Of a stretch of 64,000 bases of DNA, positions 1-9,754 are shown in pieces. The notes under the pieces were generated by a model that saw only the letters and a program-made list of their open reading frames with translations, did no database searches and was not told the DNA's origin. This DNA is from Armatimonadota bacterium. GTDB lineage: Bacteria > Armatimonadota > Fimbriimonadia > Fimbriimonadales > Fimbriimonadaceae. Within the stretch, counting starts at the first letter, position 1, and every line of letters starts with the position of its first letter. Location of the stretch: NCBI GenBank assembly GCA_022563855.1, contig JADFMN010000001.1:186001-250000 (forward strand), in the 5' to 3' direction. The position numbers and the translations under genes were made by a program.

Positions 1-1
1 T

Positions 2-1132
2 TCGGGCTTCGACGCCTGGATGGTGTTCGACCGCGAGACCGCGTTAGGAGGAGATCCCGTTCTTCCCCTGATCCTCGCCGGCGGGCTGACCTGGCAGAGC
101 GCGCTGATCATTACTCGAGACGGGCGTAAGATCGCGGTAGTCGGCAACTACGACGCCGATCCGATCAAGGCCTCAGGCGATTGGGACGAGGTCGTGCCGT
201 ATGTGCAGAGCATCCGCGAGCCGCTGCTGGAGGTCTTGGACCGAGTCTGCGGTCCGGAGCCGAAGATCGCGGTCAACTTCTCTACGAACGACGTGAAGGC
301 CGACGGGCTTTCTCACGGGATGTACCTTCTGCTTGTCGATTACTTGGCAGGTACTTCTTTCCAGGGATCTTTGGTCAGCGCCGAGAAGATCGTCATGTCT
401 TTGCGCGGACAGAAAACGCCCGCGGAGATCGAGCGACTCCAGCTTGCGATCAAGTGCGGCGACCTGGTGTTCGGTCTGATCGAGTCGTTTGCTTCGGTAG
501 GGGTTTCAGAGGTTGCAATATACGAACAGGCACAAGCGTACATCGACGACAAGGGCTGGGGTTACGGATGGGATCGCGCCGGCAACCCGATCGTCAACAG
601 CGGCCCCGACTCGATGGTCGGGCACGGCAAGCCTTCGCCGGACATCACGCTTCAGCCGGGGCACGTGTTCCACATCGACCTCGGCGTGATCGTGGACGGG
701 TATTCGAGCGACATCCAGCGGTGCTGGTTCGTCGGTGACTCAGTTCCAGATGATGTTGTGCAGGCGTGCGATGCCGTCAACCTGGCGATCACGACTGCTG
801 CAGATGTTTTGCGCCCTGGAGTCGAGGGATGGATGGTCGACGCCGCTGCGCGCAAGTCGATCGTCGAGAGCGGTTACGACGAGTACATGCACGCGCTCGG
901 CCACCAGGTCGGCCGCGTCGCGCACGACGGCGGCGCGATCCTCGGCCCGAAGTGGCAGCGGTACGGCGACACACCGATGATCCCGATCCAGAAGGACGAG
1001 GTGTACACGCTGGAGCTAGGCGTGATGCTCCCCGAACGCGGATACCTCGGGCTGGAAGAGATCGTCGTGGTCACCGACGACGGTTGCGAGTTCATGAGCG
1101 AACGACAGATCACGATCGATACGATAATCTGA
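2..1132 (+). CDS. M24 family Xaa-Pro peptidase (5' partial)
   Basis: Metallopeptidase of the creatinase/aminopeptidase P fold, expected to cleave Xaa-Pro bonds in the cytoplasm. The frame is open to the window edge. The residues before the first in-window ATG (position 20), reading SGFDAW, fit the usual N-terminal LDAWLVFD-type segment, so the true start probably lies upstream. The N-terminal creatinase domain is followed from about residue 140 by the pita-bread domain, with the metal ligands in order: HIDLG, SSDIQR, HALGHQVG, LELG and GLEEI. All five ligand motifs are intact, so it should be active. Family membership is secure; the substrate is unknown. Confidence 0.9.
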   Translation, partial: SGFDAWMVFDRETALGGDPVLPLILAGGLTWQSALIITRDGRKIAVVGNYDADPIKASGDWDEVVPYVQSIREPLLEVLDRVCGPEPKIAVNFSTNDVKADGLSHGMYLLLVDYLAGTSFQGSLVSAEKIVMSLRGQKTPAEIERLQLAIKCGDLVFGLIESFASVGVSEVAIYEQAQAYIDDKGWGYGWDRAGNPIVNSGPDSMVGHGKPSPDITLQPGHVFHIDLGVIVDGYSSDIQRCWFVGDSVPDDVVQACDAVNLAITTAADVLRPGVEGWMVDAAARKSIVESGYDEYMHALGHQVGRVAHDGGAILGPKWQRYGDTPMIPIQKDEVYTLELGVMLPERGYLGLEEIVVVTDDGCEFMSERQITIDTII

Positions 1133-1154
1133 GGGCTGTGTCGGGGACGAGAGC

Positions 1155-1181
1155 GCGGCTCGCGGGGACGCTCGCCCTCCC
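1155..1181. repeat. Interspersed 27-nt repeat, copy 1
   Basis: A 27-nt stretch that recurs at 57715-57741 with one mismatch (core GCTCGCCCTCCC). It lies between the peptidase gene and the VOC gene. Function unknown; it behaves like one of several dispersed intergenic repeats in this genome. Confidence 0.6.
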
Positions 1182-1210
1182 TGTCAGCACAAACGTTCCG
1201 ATACCTCCAG

Positions 1211-1216
1211 TAAAAT
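1211..1216 (+). promoter_or_regulatory. -10-like hexamer TAAAAT, leaderless start
   Basis: TAAAAT ends 6 nt before the ATG at 1223, with no Shine-Dalgarno in between. This spacing would place transcription initiation at or next to the start codon. Confidence 0.45.
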
Positions 1217-1222
1217 GGGCGG

Positions 1223-1543
1223 ATGAGGTTTCGGACTAGCGATTGCATCGCCATTGGGGTCAGCGACATGACAGCCGCTGAGAAGTTCTACGTCGATGTG
1301 CTCGGTTTTGAGGTCGGCGAAAGGTGGGACGAATACGTCGAGCTGAAGACCGGCGCGCTCAAGCTGTATTTGTGCGAAGACGACGCTCCGATCTGCTTCG
1401 AAGTCTTGGTCGACGGCGTCCCGGCTGCGACCGACTACTTGGTCGAACATGGATGCAAGAAAGATGACGAAGAGGGAGACGAGGTGTTCGTGACCGACCC
1501 GTACGGCCTTAGGTTCTGCGTGTCTCAGTCTAAGGAGGGCTAG
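1223..1543 (+). CDS. VOC-family (glyoxalase-like) protein
   Basis: Single vicinal-oxygen-chelate domain, 106 aa. It opens with the typical beta-alpha-beta pattern (AIGVSDM...AEKFYVDVLGFE) and ends with VTDPYGLRFCV, the usual C-terminal strand with its Asp-Pro-x-Gly turn. Such proteins include dioxygenases, glyoxalases and drug-binding proteins; nothing here fixes the substrate. The start is set by the TAAAAT hexamer 6 nt upstream. A decayed duplicate of the last ~20 codons lies about 130 nt downstream (1671-1748). Confidence 0.8.
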   Translation: MRFRTSDCIAIGVSDMTAAEKFYVDVLGFEVGERWDEYVELKTGALKLYLCEDDAPICFEVLVDGVPAATDYLVEHGCKKDDEEGDEVFVTDPYGLRFCVSQSKEG

Positions 1544-1670
1544 TCGGCCGACAATCGCTCTGAAATCTTACGGCAAGAGGCGCCACCGCTCTGGCTTCGT
1601 CCCTCAATTCGTGTCGTATGGAGGGTTCACATTCTGGGACTCGTACCCTCCACACTGCGAGTGCGGAGGG

Positions 1671-1748
1671 ATGAATGCCGACGAACAGGCGTTCGTCACG
1701 GACCCGTACGGCCTCAGATTCTGCGTCTCTCAGTCCAAGGATAGTTAG
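1671..1748 (+). pseudogene. Decayed duplicate of the VOC gene's 3' end
   Basis: Reads MNADEQAFVTDPYGLRFCVS then QSKDS and a stop. It nearly repeats the C-terminus of the VOC gene at 1223-1543 (DEVFVTDPYGLRFCV...). Codons match at the DNA level with synonymous changes. No coding similarity is evident upstream apart from a hairpin-like GGAGGGT/ACCCTCC pair at about 1619-1652. Its stop overlaps the stop of the convergent methyltransferase gene. Remnant of a local partial duplication. Confidence 0.65.
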
Positions 1749-2587
1749 CCCGTCGAGGTCGTTTCCTTCTCCTTCGCCTCATGCGAGCGAGGTTTGACGA
1801 CCGCATTCGTGACCGGCTCGGATGGTTGCTGCCCGCGGCGAAACGGAAAGACCTTGGGCGTCGATTTCTTGTACTCCCGGTATGTGTCGCCGTACTGATC
1901 GGTCAGGTCCTTCTCTTCGAACACGATCGCTACGAAAATGTACGCCGTCGTCAGGACTGAGAACAGCATGTGGCCTACCGTCATCGCGGGTGCGGCCCAG
2001 AAGGCGACGATGAATCCCAGCATGATCGGGTGGCGACAGAGTTTGTACAGCCCGGTCGTCACGAACGTCTCGCCGTCTCTCACCTTGTCCTGCAGGTTGT
2101 CCACTACCTGCCTGAGACCCAGCAGGTCGAAGTGGTTGATCATGAACGTCGAGAGTGCGACGATCCCGAACCCGAGGAAGAACACTGCATTTATGACCGT
2201 CGCAAGCGGGCCCGTCACCGTCCAGATTGGATTCGTCATCGGAACCCAATATACGAACAACAGGATCAGAACGCACGAACTGAGCAGTACGTAAGTACTG
2301 CGTTCAACCGCCTTCGGAACAACCTTCGTCCAAATCTTCTTGAATGACGGTCTGGCCATCACGGAGTGCTGCAGGGCGAACCCGCTCAAAAGAATCAAGT
2401 TCAGAATCCAGCCCATCACGCCCGATGCAACCGTCGAAGCGGCAACGTCGATCGTTCGCGGCACCCAGTTTGTTCCGCCAATTTCGATCGGCGTGATGTT
2501 GCCTACGAAGCAGATCGCGTAAAGTAGCGTCGCCAAGCAAACGACGTAGCAAAGAAACCCATATATGAGTGCAAGAACTCGTGCCAT
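1745..2587 (-). CDS. mddA: Methanethiol S-methyltransferase-like integral membrane methyltransferase
   Basis: 280-aa membrane protein with about five hydrophobic segments and the isoprenylcysteine methyltransferase/NnrU-type C-terminus (GLYKLCRHPIMLGF ... FEEKDLTDQYGDTYREYKK), where AdoMet binds. The block GFALQHSVMARPSFKKIW, then ERSTYVL and STFMINHFDLLGLRQV, is the pattern I associate with MddA, which methylates methanethiol to dimethyl sulfide. The family call is strong; the MddA assignment rests on those motifs and should be confirmed. It converges on the VOC remnant. Confidence 0.75.
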   Translation of the reverse strand: MARVLALIYGFLCYVVCLATLLYAICFVGNITPIEIGGTNWVPRTIDVAASTVASGVMGWILNLILLSGFALQHSVMARPSFKKIWTKVVPKAVERSTYVLLSSCVLILLFVYWVPMTNPIWTVTGPLATVINAVFFLGFGIVALSTFMINHFDLLGLRQVVDNLQDKVRDGETFVTTGLYKLCRHPIMLGFIVAFWAAPAMTVGHMLFSVLTTAYIFVAIVFEEKDLTDQYGDTYREYKKSTPKVFPFRRGQQPSEPVTNAVVKPRSHEAKEKETTSTG

Positions 2588-2773
2588 AGATTTTCAACTC
2601 AAGCAAACCAAGACTGATATACGCTGGCGAGCATAACACCGGAATCGACCTTGTAGACCGTGACTTCAGATTGTGCCACTTCGAGATGGACTAGGACGGG
2701 GAATCGGGTTCTTTTTTCTGGAGTGGCCTCAGTGCCGTCAAGCTGACACGAAAGCGCTGGTCTACGAAATCCT

Positions 2774-3994
2774 CTAGTTTCGTACGGTTAAAGGCGTCAC
2801 CGCTCTGGCAGCTTGTGTCGGCTCCGTCCAGACTCCGTCCTCTTTCAGCAGCGCGACAAGCTCTTCGACGCCGCGTTCTTGCGGGATTCCATGCTTGACC
2901 GGCTCGCGCTTTCGATACAGCGTGATCTTGCCCCCGGCAGCGCCGACGTATCCGTAATCTGCATCGGCCATCTCGCCTGGACCGTTCACGATGCAGCCCA
3001 TCACGGCGATATCCAAGCCGACAAGGTGCTTTGTGGCCTCTCTGACCTCACGCAACACAGTCGGAAGGTCGAACTTGGTCCTGCCGCACGACGGACAGGC
3101 GATGTATTCGACCTGCGTCTTTCTCAGGCCCAGAGCTTGCAGGATTTCATAGCACGCCGGCAGTTCGTTGATCGGATCTTCTGCCAGGCTGACGCGAATC
3201 GTGTCGCCGATCCCCTCCGACAGCAGCGTCGCAATGCCTGCTGTCGACTTGATGCGAGCGTACTGTCCGTCGCCGGCCTCGGTGACCCCCAAGTGCAGCG
3301 GGAAGTTCATCCCCTCTTCGTCCAGCCTCATCGCCAAAAGCCGATTCGCCTCGATCATGATCGGAACCCGGCTGGCCTTCGCGCTGATGTTCAGATTCCA
3401 GAATCCGTGTTCGACACAGAGTCGGACGTACTCGAGCGCGCTCTCGACCATTCCTTCCACCGTGTTGCCGAATGTCACGAGCATTCGTTCGCTCAACGAG
3501 CCGTGGTTGACGCCTATGCGCATTGCGCGATTGCGGGCCTTGCACGCCTCGACCACCGGCACGAAAGTTTCCTCGATAGCGCTCCGCTCTGCTTTGTGCT
3601 CTTCTTCGCTATAATCCTCCCTCCCTGTGTGCTTTCGGAATACGAACAGGCCCGGATTGACGCGAATCTCGTCGACGTGCTTGGTCGCTTCGAGGGCGAT
3701 CTTCGTGCCTTGATGATGAACGTCGGCCGTCAGCGGCACCTTGCGATAACCCTCGCTGACTTTCGCAACAATCTCTTCCAGACACTGCGCCTCTTGAAGA
3801 GTCGGGGTAGTGACCCGCACGATTTCGCTTCCCGCCTTGTGCAGCGCGATGATCTGCTCGACGGATGCGTCGATATCGCGCGTCTCTGCCGTGATCATGG
3901 ATTGCACGACCACGAGGTGGTCGGAGCCGATCTGGACTGAATCCACCGTGCAAGTTCGGGTCGCTCTTCGTTCGAATTTCGTCTTGAGACTCAT
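2774..3994 (-). CDS. ispG: 4-hydroxy-3-methylbut-2-enyl-diphosphate synthase
   Basis: IspG/GcpE converts MEcPP to HMBPP in the MEP isoprenoid pathway. 406 aa from the ATG at 3994 ([10 protein letters not shown]); an upstream in-frame ATG at 4087 would add 31 unconserved residues. N-terminal TIM barrel ([17 protein letters not shown]...), then the 4Fe-4S half with [19 protein letters not shown] and [15 protein letters not shown] near the C-terminus. The cluster cysteines are in place. Transcribed divergently from the first histidine kinase gene. The pathway role is firm from family knowledge. Confidence 0.95.
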   Translation of the reverse strand: MSLKTKFERRATRTCTVDSVQIGSDHLVVVQSMITAETRDIDASVEQIIALHKAGSEIVRVTTPTLQEAQCLEEIVAKVSEGYRKVPLTADVHHQGTKIALEATKHVDEIRVNPGLFVFRKHTGREDYSEEEHKAERSAIEETFVPVVEACKARNRAMRIGVNHGSLSERMLVTFGNTVEGMVESALEYVRLCVEHGFWNLNISAKASRVPIMIEANRLLAMRLDEEGMNFPLHLGVTEAGDGQYARIKSTAGIATLLSEGIGDTIRVSLAEDPINELPACYEILQALGLRKTQVEYIACPSCGRTKFDLPTVLREVREATKHLVGLDIAVMGCIVNGPGEMADADYGYVGAAGGKITLYRKREPVKHGIPQERGVEELVALLKEDGVWTEPTQAARAVTPLTVRN

Positions 3995-4189
3995 GCCTCT
4001 CAACCGTATTCTACGGGCATTTCGCGATTCGGCTTGGGAAACGTACGTTGACTCCGTGTAAATCCGCATAATCCAACACCGGAACAATGTAGACTACGCG
4101 CTACACAACCGATTATAGCATATGATATAGGCGCTCCTTCGAGCGGCACTTGTATCCAGCGGCCACAGGTAGAGGTAGCGACTGAGTTC

Positions 4190-6142
4190 ATGAACACAAA
4201 TCTCGACCAACCTTCGTTCAGTTTTGAGGCGATCAGAGAGACCATTTTTCGGCAGTCCCGCACCGTTGTCATCGTTGCAGAGCCGTGGCCGCCGTACAGG
4301 GTTATCTACGTCCCGCCCAACGCCAGTGACGTGCTGAAATACAGTCACGGAGAGGTTTTCGGTCGAGGCCTGCCGGATTGTCCTTTTGGCGAGGCTGCCG
4401 ATCCCGCAACGGTCAGAGAGCTCATCGAAGAGACGCTGAGGAACGGGATTGCGACGGCTGAATACGAATACTTCAACGGTGAGGGCGAATCGCGGTGGCT
4501 AGCAATCGAGTCACACTTGGTAGAAGACGAAAACGGCAGAGCGCAGTACTTGGCGTTCGTCGCACACGATACGACTGAGCACGTCCTGATTCGTCAAGAG
4601 GCCCAGCGGGCACAGAGGCTGTACACGGAGGTTGTTGAGACGGCCGTCGAGGCGTTCGTCACAATCGACTCTCGCGGCAAGATCGCCTCGATCAACGCAG
4701 CCGCTCAAAAGATGTTCGGCTTCGATTCGGAGCAGCTAGTCGGAGAAGATGTCTCTATCCTCATGCCAGAGGAGGTTGGGCGAGATCATCAGAAATATCT
4801 TGAGCACGCTCAGCCTGGCGTCGAGTCCTACGTTATCGGCAAGAGCCGAGAAGTCGAAGGCAAGCGCAGCGACGGAACTGCTTTCCCGATCGAGATCACG
4901 ATTTCCGAGATTCAGGTCGACGGAGAAAGGATGTTCAACGGCATTTGCCGTGACATTACGAGGCGAAGGATGGCAGAACAAGCGCTTCGCGGGAAGACGA
5001 AGGAAGCCCAGCAGGCAAACGAGGCGAAGAGCAAGTTCTTATCGAGGATGAGCCACGAATTGCGAACCCCTCTGAACGCGATTCTGGGATTCGCACAAGT
5101 TCTCGAGATGAGCGATCTTGACGGGGAGGATCTCGAATCTGTGCGCCATATTTTGAAAGGCGGGCACCATCTCCTGGAACTGATCAACGACATTCTAGAT
5201 ATCTCGCGAATTGAGGCCGGGAAGCTAGCCGCAACGATCAAACCCGTCCAGTTAGTACAATGCATCAACGATTCATTGGAGTTGATCGCGCCGCTTGCGA
5301 ACGAACGTTTCCTTATCGTCACTCCACCTAAAGATCTGTCTGAAGATCTGTACGTGCTCGCCGATCGACAGCGGTTGGGGCAGGTTTTCCTCAACGTGCT
5401 GTCCAACGCGGTCAAATACAACAAACCGAATGGGAGCGTGACCATTACAGTTGACACTAGCAATGAATGCCTGGTCGCCGTGGTAATTCAGGACACCGGA
5501 ATAGGGATTCCCGAGTCCAAGCTTCAAGACCTTTTCGTTCCGTTTGAACGTCTCGGCGCCGAATCTACTCGAGTAGAAGGCAGTGGGCTGGGGCTGGCCC
5601 TGACGAACGGACTGATGGCAGAGATGTCAGGACACGTTGACATCAGTTCGACGGAGGGCGCAGGGACGACCGTGAGCCTTTTGCTGCCAAGGGCGATGCG
5701 GAGCGACGATGCCGCGCAGACGATCGACAACGGCGTCGCGCGCCAACCTTCGACATCCACGCCCCTCGACATTCTGCTCATCGAAGACAATATACCAAGC
5801 ATCAACTTGGTTGAGAGGGCGTTCGAAGCACAGCCGAATTGGACCCTCCGTTCAGCTCATACGGGGGCAGAAGGATTGGCCGCCGCCCGCGAGCGCACGC
5901 CTGATGTAATCCTGCTGGATGTGAACCTGCCGGACGTGACCGGACCAGAACTCATCAGATCGTTTCGGCTCGATCCGGAGCTTGAAGAAGTCCCAGTGAT
6001 CATTGTGAGCGCCGACGCCAGTCATGCGACCCAAGACACGTTCCTTTCGGCCGGCGCTCAGACGTACCTCAGCAAGCCGTTCGACATCCAAAGGCTGTTC
6101 GCACAGATTCGTGATTTGACGTTTTCTTCCAACAAGGTCTAG
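4190..6142 (+). CDS. Hybrid sensor histidine kinase (PAS-PAS-HisKA-HATPase-REC), soluble
   Basis: 650 aa without membrane segments. PAS-like sensor at about residues 30-130, a second PAS at 145-265 (AFVTIDSRGKIASINAAAQ...), HisKA with phospho-acceptor His289 in SHELRTPLNAILGF, HATPase_c at 390-505 (N-box FLNVLSNAVKYNK, DTGIGIP, GSGLGLAL), and a C-terminal receiver at 525-645 with Asp577 in LLDVNLPD. No effector domain follows the receiver and no partner regulator lies nearby, so the output is unknown. The downstream kinase shares the same core and may be a paralogue. Confidence 0.93.
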   Translation: MNTNLDQPSFSFEAIRETIFRQSRTVVIVAEPWPPYRVIYVPPNASDVLKYSHGEVFGRGLPDCPFGEAADPATVRELIEETLRNGIATAEYEYFNGEGESRWLAIESHLVEDENGRAQYLAFVAHDTTEHVLIRQEAQRAQRLYTEVVETAVEAFVTIDSRGKIASINAAAQKMFGFDSEQLVGEDVSILMPEEVGRDHQKYLEHAQPGVESYVIGKSREVEGKRSDGTAFPIEITISEIQVDGERMFNGICRDITRRRMAEQALRGKTKEAQQANEAKSKFLSRMSHELRTPLNAILGFAQVLEMSDLDGEDLESVRHILKGGHHLLELINDILDISRIEAGKLAATIKPVQLVQCINDSLELIAPLANERFLIVTPPKDLSEDLYVLADRQRLGQVFLNVLSNAVKYNKPNGSVTITVDTSNECLVAVVIQDTGIGIPESKLQDLFVPFERLGAESTRVEGSGLGLALTNGLMAEMSGHVDISSTEGAGTTVSLLLPRAMRSDDAAQTIDNGVARQPSTSTPLDILLIEDNIPSINLVERAFEAQPNWTLRSAHTGAEGLAAARERTPDVILLDVNLPDVTGPELIRSFRLDPELEEVPVIIVSADASHATQDTFLSAGAQTYLSKPFDIQRLFAQIRDLTFSSNKV

Positions 6143-6576
6143 CGAGTTTGTAGACTGCCGTGTAGAATCGCTCTTGGGCTCCATGATTCCGATCGATTGA
6201 GGCGGGTTTCACATAGTGCAATAGCATGAAGCACGGTGTGGCATCGGTCTCCGGTTTCCCCCAGAAGATGTACTTTCAGAGGCATTATGTAGTTAAATGT
6301 ACAGATTGATGCGTCAGGTTCTTTACAGGTCTAGATATCGCAGCCGAGCGAAGGGCCTTCCTTTGGGGCGTCTTTGCGTGTCGGACAGTTCCCCTCTTTC
6401 CTTCCTTTGGGTGGCTCGTACAGGGCCTTCAGATTCAAGCCGAGCGTTAACCGGAACAGTATATCTTGCTCTGAGCGCAGGCGAGAAATCCCAAGCGCGC
6501 GTATATCGAGACCAGCTATCTGACGTCGCCAATGCCGCTGACATTTTCAGGGTAGGTCTAGAGACTTCAGGTGTAG
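6143..6576. other. 434-nt gap between the two kinase genes
   Basis: No gene recognised. A 97-codon frame (6297-6590) overlaps the downstream kinase start and has no familiar motif or good ribosome binding site. The stretch may hold the promoter of the second kinase, but I see no convincing -35/-10 pair. Confidence 0.4.
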
Positions 6577-9500
6577 ATGCTCGTGACTAGCCAGCCCAAA
6601 TCCACTTTGAAACGGATCACAGGCCAAATCAAACGGCTCGTTGCTATAGTCGTCCTCGGGCTCGTACTACCGCTGGTCGTACTTGGCATCTTCGCGTACG
6701 ACGAGAGTTTGGAACACGATGCCCGCACTGCATCTCTGCTCCATTCGATGAACGCCAGCCATGAGGCCGAAGCTTTAGTTATTGAACTAAGTCTTGTTCA
6801 AGAGCGTGCAGACCGCCGACCACCAGAATCAGCGCTGGAGGAGCGCGACCTGGAGCGAGAGCGAGGTGCCTTGACTGAGAGGCTGCTGGCGGTCGGCCCA
6901 TCTGTCACCGAAGACACTTTTCTGGTCGATACGGATGAGTCTGCCGTGAGGCACCAGGCATTGCTTGAATCGTTGCTGCGCCAGTTCTCAGAGCTGGAGT
7001 TAGCAACCCAGGGCCGCCGTGGTGCGCACATTTCGGATGAACTGTTGGCGTCGCTCGGCCTGAGCTTGGACCGCCACCGATCGATGCTCTATGAGCACTC
7101 TCAGCTTGAGGCGCAGGAGGTTTCAGATAGCTGGAGAAGAACCGCCATGATAGCTGGCCCGATCGTGATAGGAGTGCTCGCGCTTGGTCTGCTGACGTAT
7201 TTGGCTTTGTTCCGCAATTTGCGGCGAGAGTTGAGACGCGACGACGAAGTCCGACAGGCCCTACCAACTCAGGAAGCTTGGTTCAGAGTGCTTTTTGACG
7301 AGTCACCGGTGGCCGTGTGCGTGTCAAGGGACGGTCTCATCCGTCACGCCAATCCGGCATATATGCGGCTATTTGGCTACGATGAGGATGAAGTCATTGT
7401 CGGGCAGTCGATCCAGGATCACATCGATCCGGAGTCGCGCGAGGATATCCAGCGACTCATGGACGAACTATCCGAAAAACGGGGAGTGTACCAAGCAATT
7501 GAGATCGTTGCACAACGGAATGACGGTTCAAAGGTCCAAATCGAGGTGACCTTGGGCACAGTCACGCTCCCTGATGGCCCCGCGTTCTTCGCGTTTTTCA
7601 CCGATCTCACGAAGCGCAAGCAGGCCGAGGCCGCACGGCGTGAAAGCGAACAACTGTTCACCCTGATGTTCGACAGTACGTCGGACATGCTCTTGCTCAT
7701 GAGCGTCCAAGCCGATGGCAGCCTTGTTTTCGACGTAATGAACAGGGCGTATGAGGACTACATACGGGAAACATATCCAGGTTCAGACGTTGACCCTATC
7801 GGCCGAGAGCGGAAAGAAGTATTGGCGTCTTGGGGCATACCTGAAGATGCCATCAAAGCAGGAAGCAAGATGTACGACGAAGTCGTTGCCGAGCGCACGG
7901 TGAAGCACTCTGAGATCACGGTGCCGCTGGCCGGAAGCGAGCGTTGCCTGGACGTGTCCGTCGAACCGATCTTGAACGCGGCTGGGGAATGTACGCACGT
8001 TCTCTGGAGCGGAAGAGATATAACGGAGCGCAAGCAACAGCAAGAGGAGCTACGACGCCTCAACGAGTCGCTGGAAGAAATGATCGAGGAACGCACAGCG
8101 GAACTTCGGCAGAGCGAAGCCCGGTTCCGTGCCATCAGCGAAGCTTCTCCGTTTAGCGTGCTCGTTACGGATTCAGAAGGAGCAATCGTTTACGCAAACG
8201 ACGCATATCACCGCTTGATGGGCGCTGCCTTCGAAGACATCAAGGGCTGGGGTTGGGCAGATTACATTCATTCCGACGACGTGGATGACCTGGTCTCTTC
8301 CTGGAAGAACTACCTCGAAGTCGGTGGCACGTTCGAGAACGACCACCGAATCGTTCGACCCGACGGAACTGTCGCTTGGCTGTACTGCGTCGCTGCTCCG
8401 CTCATCAACCAGAATGAGACCGACGGTCATGTCGTAATGTTGGAAGACATCACTGCACGCATCGAGGCGAGGGAAGAGCTTCTTCGGGCAAAGGAGGAAG
8501 CCGAAGAAGCAAACGCCGCCAAGGATCGTTTCCTTTCGCGCGTCAGCCACGAGTTGAGGACGCCCCTGAACGCAATTCTGGGGTTCGCCCAAGTTATGGC
8601 GACGGATCGCCTCTCTTCGGAACAAGAAAGTTCAGTGAAGCACATTCTCGAGGCTGGCGACCACCTGCTTTCGTTGATTGAGGAAGTACTCGATATCGCC
8701 AAGATCGAAACTGGCGAGATTGAAATAGATGTCCGAGAGGTCGATGCCCGAGTACAAGTTCTCGAGTGCGTTGAGCTGCTTTCGCCTCTGGCCAAAGCAA
8801 GGCAAGTAACCATAGCAGTCGCTGGCTCCTCGGACGCGGTAGTGCCGATCAAGGCCGATCCGAGGAGAATGACCCAGATTATCTTCAACGTCCTGTCGAA
8901 CGCCATCAAGTTCAACAAACTCAGAGGCTCGGTCACGATATCTTTTGAGCCGGCCGCTCGAAACAGGACTGCGGTTGTGATCAAGGACACCGGATTAGGC
9001 ATCAGCCAGGAGAAGCTTTACCGCGTATTCGAGCCGTTCGACCGGCTCGGCGCCGAAGAAACGGATGTGAAAGGGACCGGGATCGGCCTGACCGTATCGG
9101 CAAGTCTCGCAGAGGCCATGAATGCAACGATTGAAATTGCATCAACGGAAGGCGTCGGGACTTTCGTGACGATCACGTTTGAGGCTGCCGGCGAGATCGT
9201 GATCGACGACGATCTCCTGGCTATTGTCGAGCCACCTGCGAAGAGCGCCGGGCATGACCTCAAGATCCTTCTCGTCGAAGACAATCGGTCTAACTACCTG
9301 CTCATGAAGACGGTATTCAAGAGGAGAGGCTCTTGCGACCTGCGAATCGCCAACACTGCGGAAGAGGGTCTTCAGATGGCGAAGCAGTTCAAGCCCGATC
9401 TTTTCCTGCTCGACGTGAATCTTCCGGACTCGCTCGGAACGGAGCTGATCGAGAAGATCCTTGCCCAGAGGAGCCTCCGCAACACTCCCGTCGTGATAGT

Positions 9501-9642
9501 CAGCGCTGACGCAAACACTGCCACGGTTGCAGAGTTTAAGGACAAGGGAGCGTACGCCTACCTGACCAAGCCGATCGACATCACCAAACTGCTGCAGGTA
9601 GTGGACGAAATTGCTCTAGAGCGCATGGGGCGCACTAGTTGA
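6577..9642 (+). CDS. Membrane hybrid sensor histidine kinase (TM-sensor-TM-PAS x3-HisKA-HATPase-REC)
   Basis: 1021 aa. TM helix at about 22-45, a roughly 150-residue helical extracytoplasmic region, and a second TM at about 190-212. Then PAS domains at 230-350, 355-485 and 515-640, with a coiled coil (LNESLEEMIEERTAELRQSE) before the third. HisKA carries His658 in SHELRTPLNAILGF; HATPase_c contains FNVLSNAIKFNK, DTGLGIS and GTGIGLTV; the receiver has Asp946 in LLDVNLPD. The HisKA-HATPase-REC core closely resembles the preceding gene, suggesting duplication with swapped sensors. No effector domain or cognate regulator is adjacent. The start is the ATG at 6577; a GTG at 6583 is possible. Confidence 0.93.
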   Translation: MLVTSQPKSTLKRITGQIKRLVAIVVLGLVLPLVVLGIFAYDESLEHDARTASLLHSMNASHEAEALVIELSLVQERADRRPPESALEERDLERERGALTERLLAVGPSVTEDTFLVDTDESAVRHQALLESLLRQFSELELATQGRRGAHISDELLASLGLSLDRHRSMLYEHSQLEAQEVSDSWRRTAMIAGPIVIGVLALGLLTYLALFRNLRRELRRDDEVRQALPTQEAWFRVLFDESPVAVCVSRDGLIRHANPAYMRLFGYDEDEVIVGQSIQDHIDPESREDIQRLMDELSEKRGVYQAIEIVAQRNDGSKVQIEVTLGTVTLPDGPAFFAFFTDLTKRKQAEAARRESEQLFTLMFDSTSDMLLLMSVQADGSLVFDVMNRAYEDYIRETYPGSDVDPIGRERKEVLASWGIPEDAIKAGSKMYDEVVAERTVKHSEITVPLAGSERCLDVSVEPILNAAGECTHVLWSGRDITERKQQQEELRRLNESLEEMIEERTAELRQSEARFRAISEASPFSVLVTDSEGAIVYANDAYHRLMGAAFEDIKGWGWADYIHSDDVDDLVSSWKNYLEVGGTFENDHRIVRPDGTVAWLYCVAAPLINQNETDGHVVMLEDITARIEAREELLRAKEEAEEANAAKDRFLSRVSHELRTPLNAILGFAQVMATDRLSSEQESSVKHILEAGDHLLSLIEEVLDIAKIETGEIEIDVREVDARVQVLECVELLSPLAKARQVTIAVAGSSDAVVPIKADPRRMTQIIFNVLSNAIKFNKLRGSVTISFEPAARNRTAVVIKDTGLGISQEKLYRVFEPFDRLGAEETDVKGTGIGLTVSASLAEAMNATIEIASTEGVGTFVTITFEAAGEIVIDDDLLAIVEPPAKSAGHDLKILLVEDNRSNYLLMKTVFKRRGSCDLRIANTAEEGLQMAKQFKPDLFLLDVNLPDSLGTELIEKILAQRSLRNTPVVIVSADANTATVAEFKDKGAYAYLTKPIDITKLLQVVDEIALERMGRTS

Positions 9643-9754
9643 CGCCAAAGGGCGTATGAAATTGCGATCTTTGCACTAGGGCTCCTCAACTACGCCGAAA
9701 TGCGATCCGTAACAAGTAACAGTTGCGCTCGAAAGCGCGAGGAGATTTGAAGTC

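Noticed and set aside
2813-3940. Long frame antisense to ispG
   Set aside because: Shadow of the real ispG frame; composition is typical of an antisense artefact and no motif is recognised. The same applies to long shadows over the MFS gene (10089-11411) and the TIM-barrel gene (28250-29338).
6297-6590. 97-codon frame before the second kinase
   Set aside because: It overlaps the kinase start, lacks a ribosome binding site and recognisable motifs, and there is a competing frame on the other strand.
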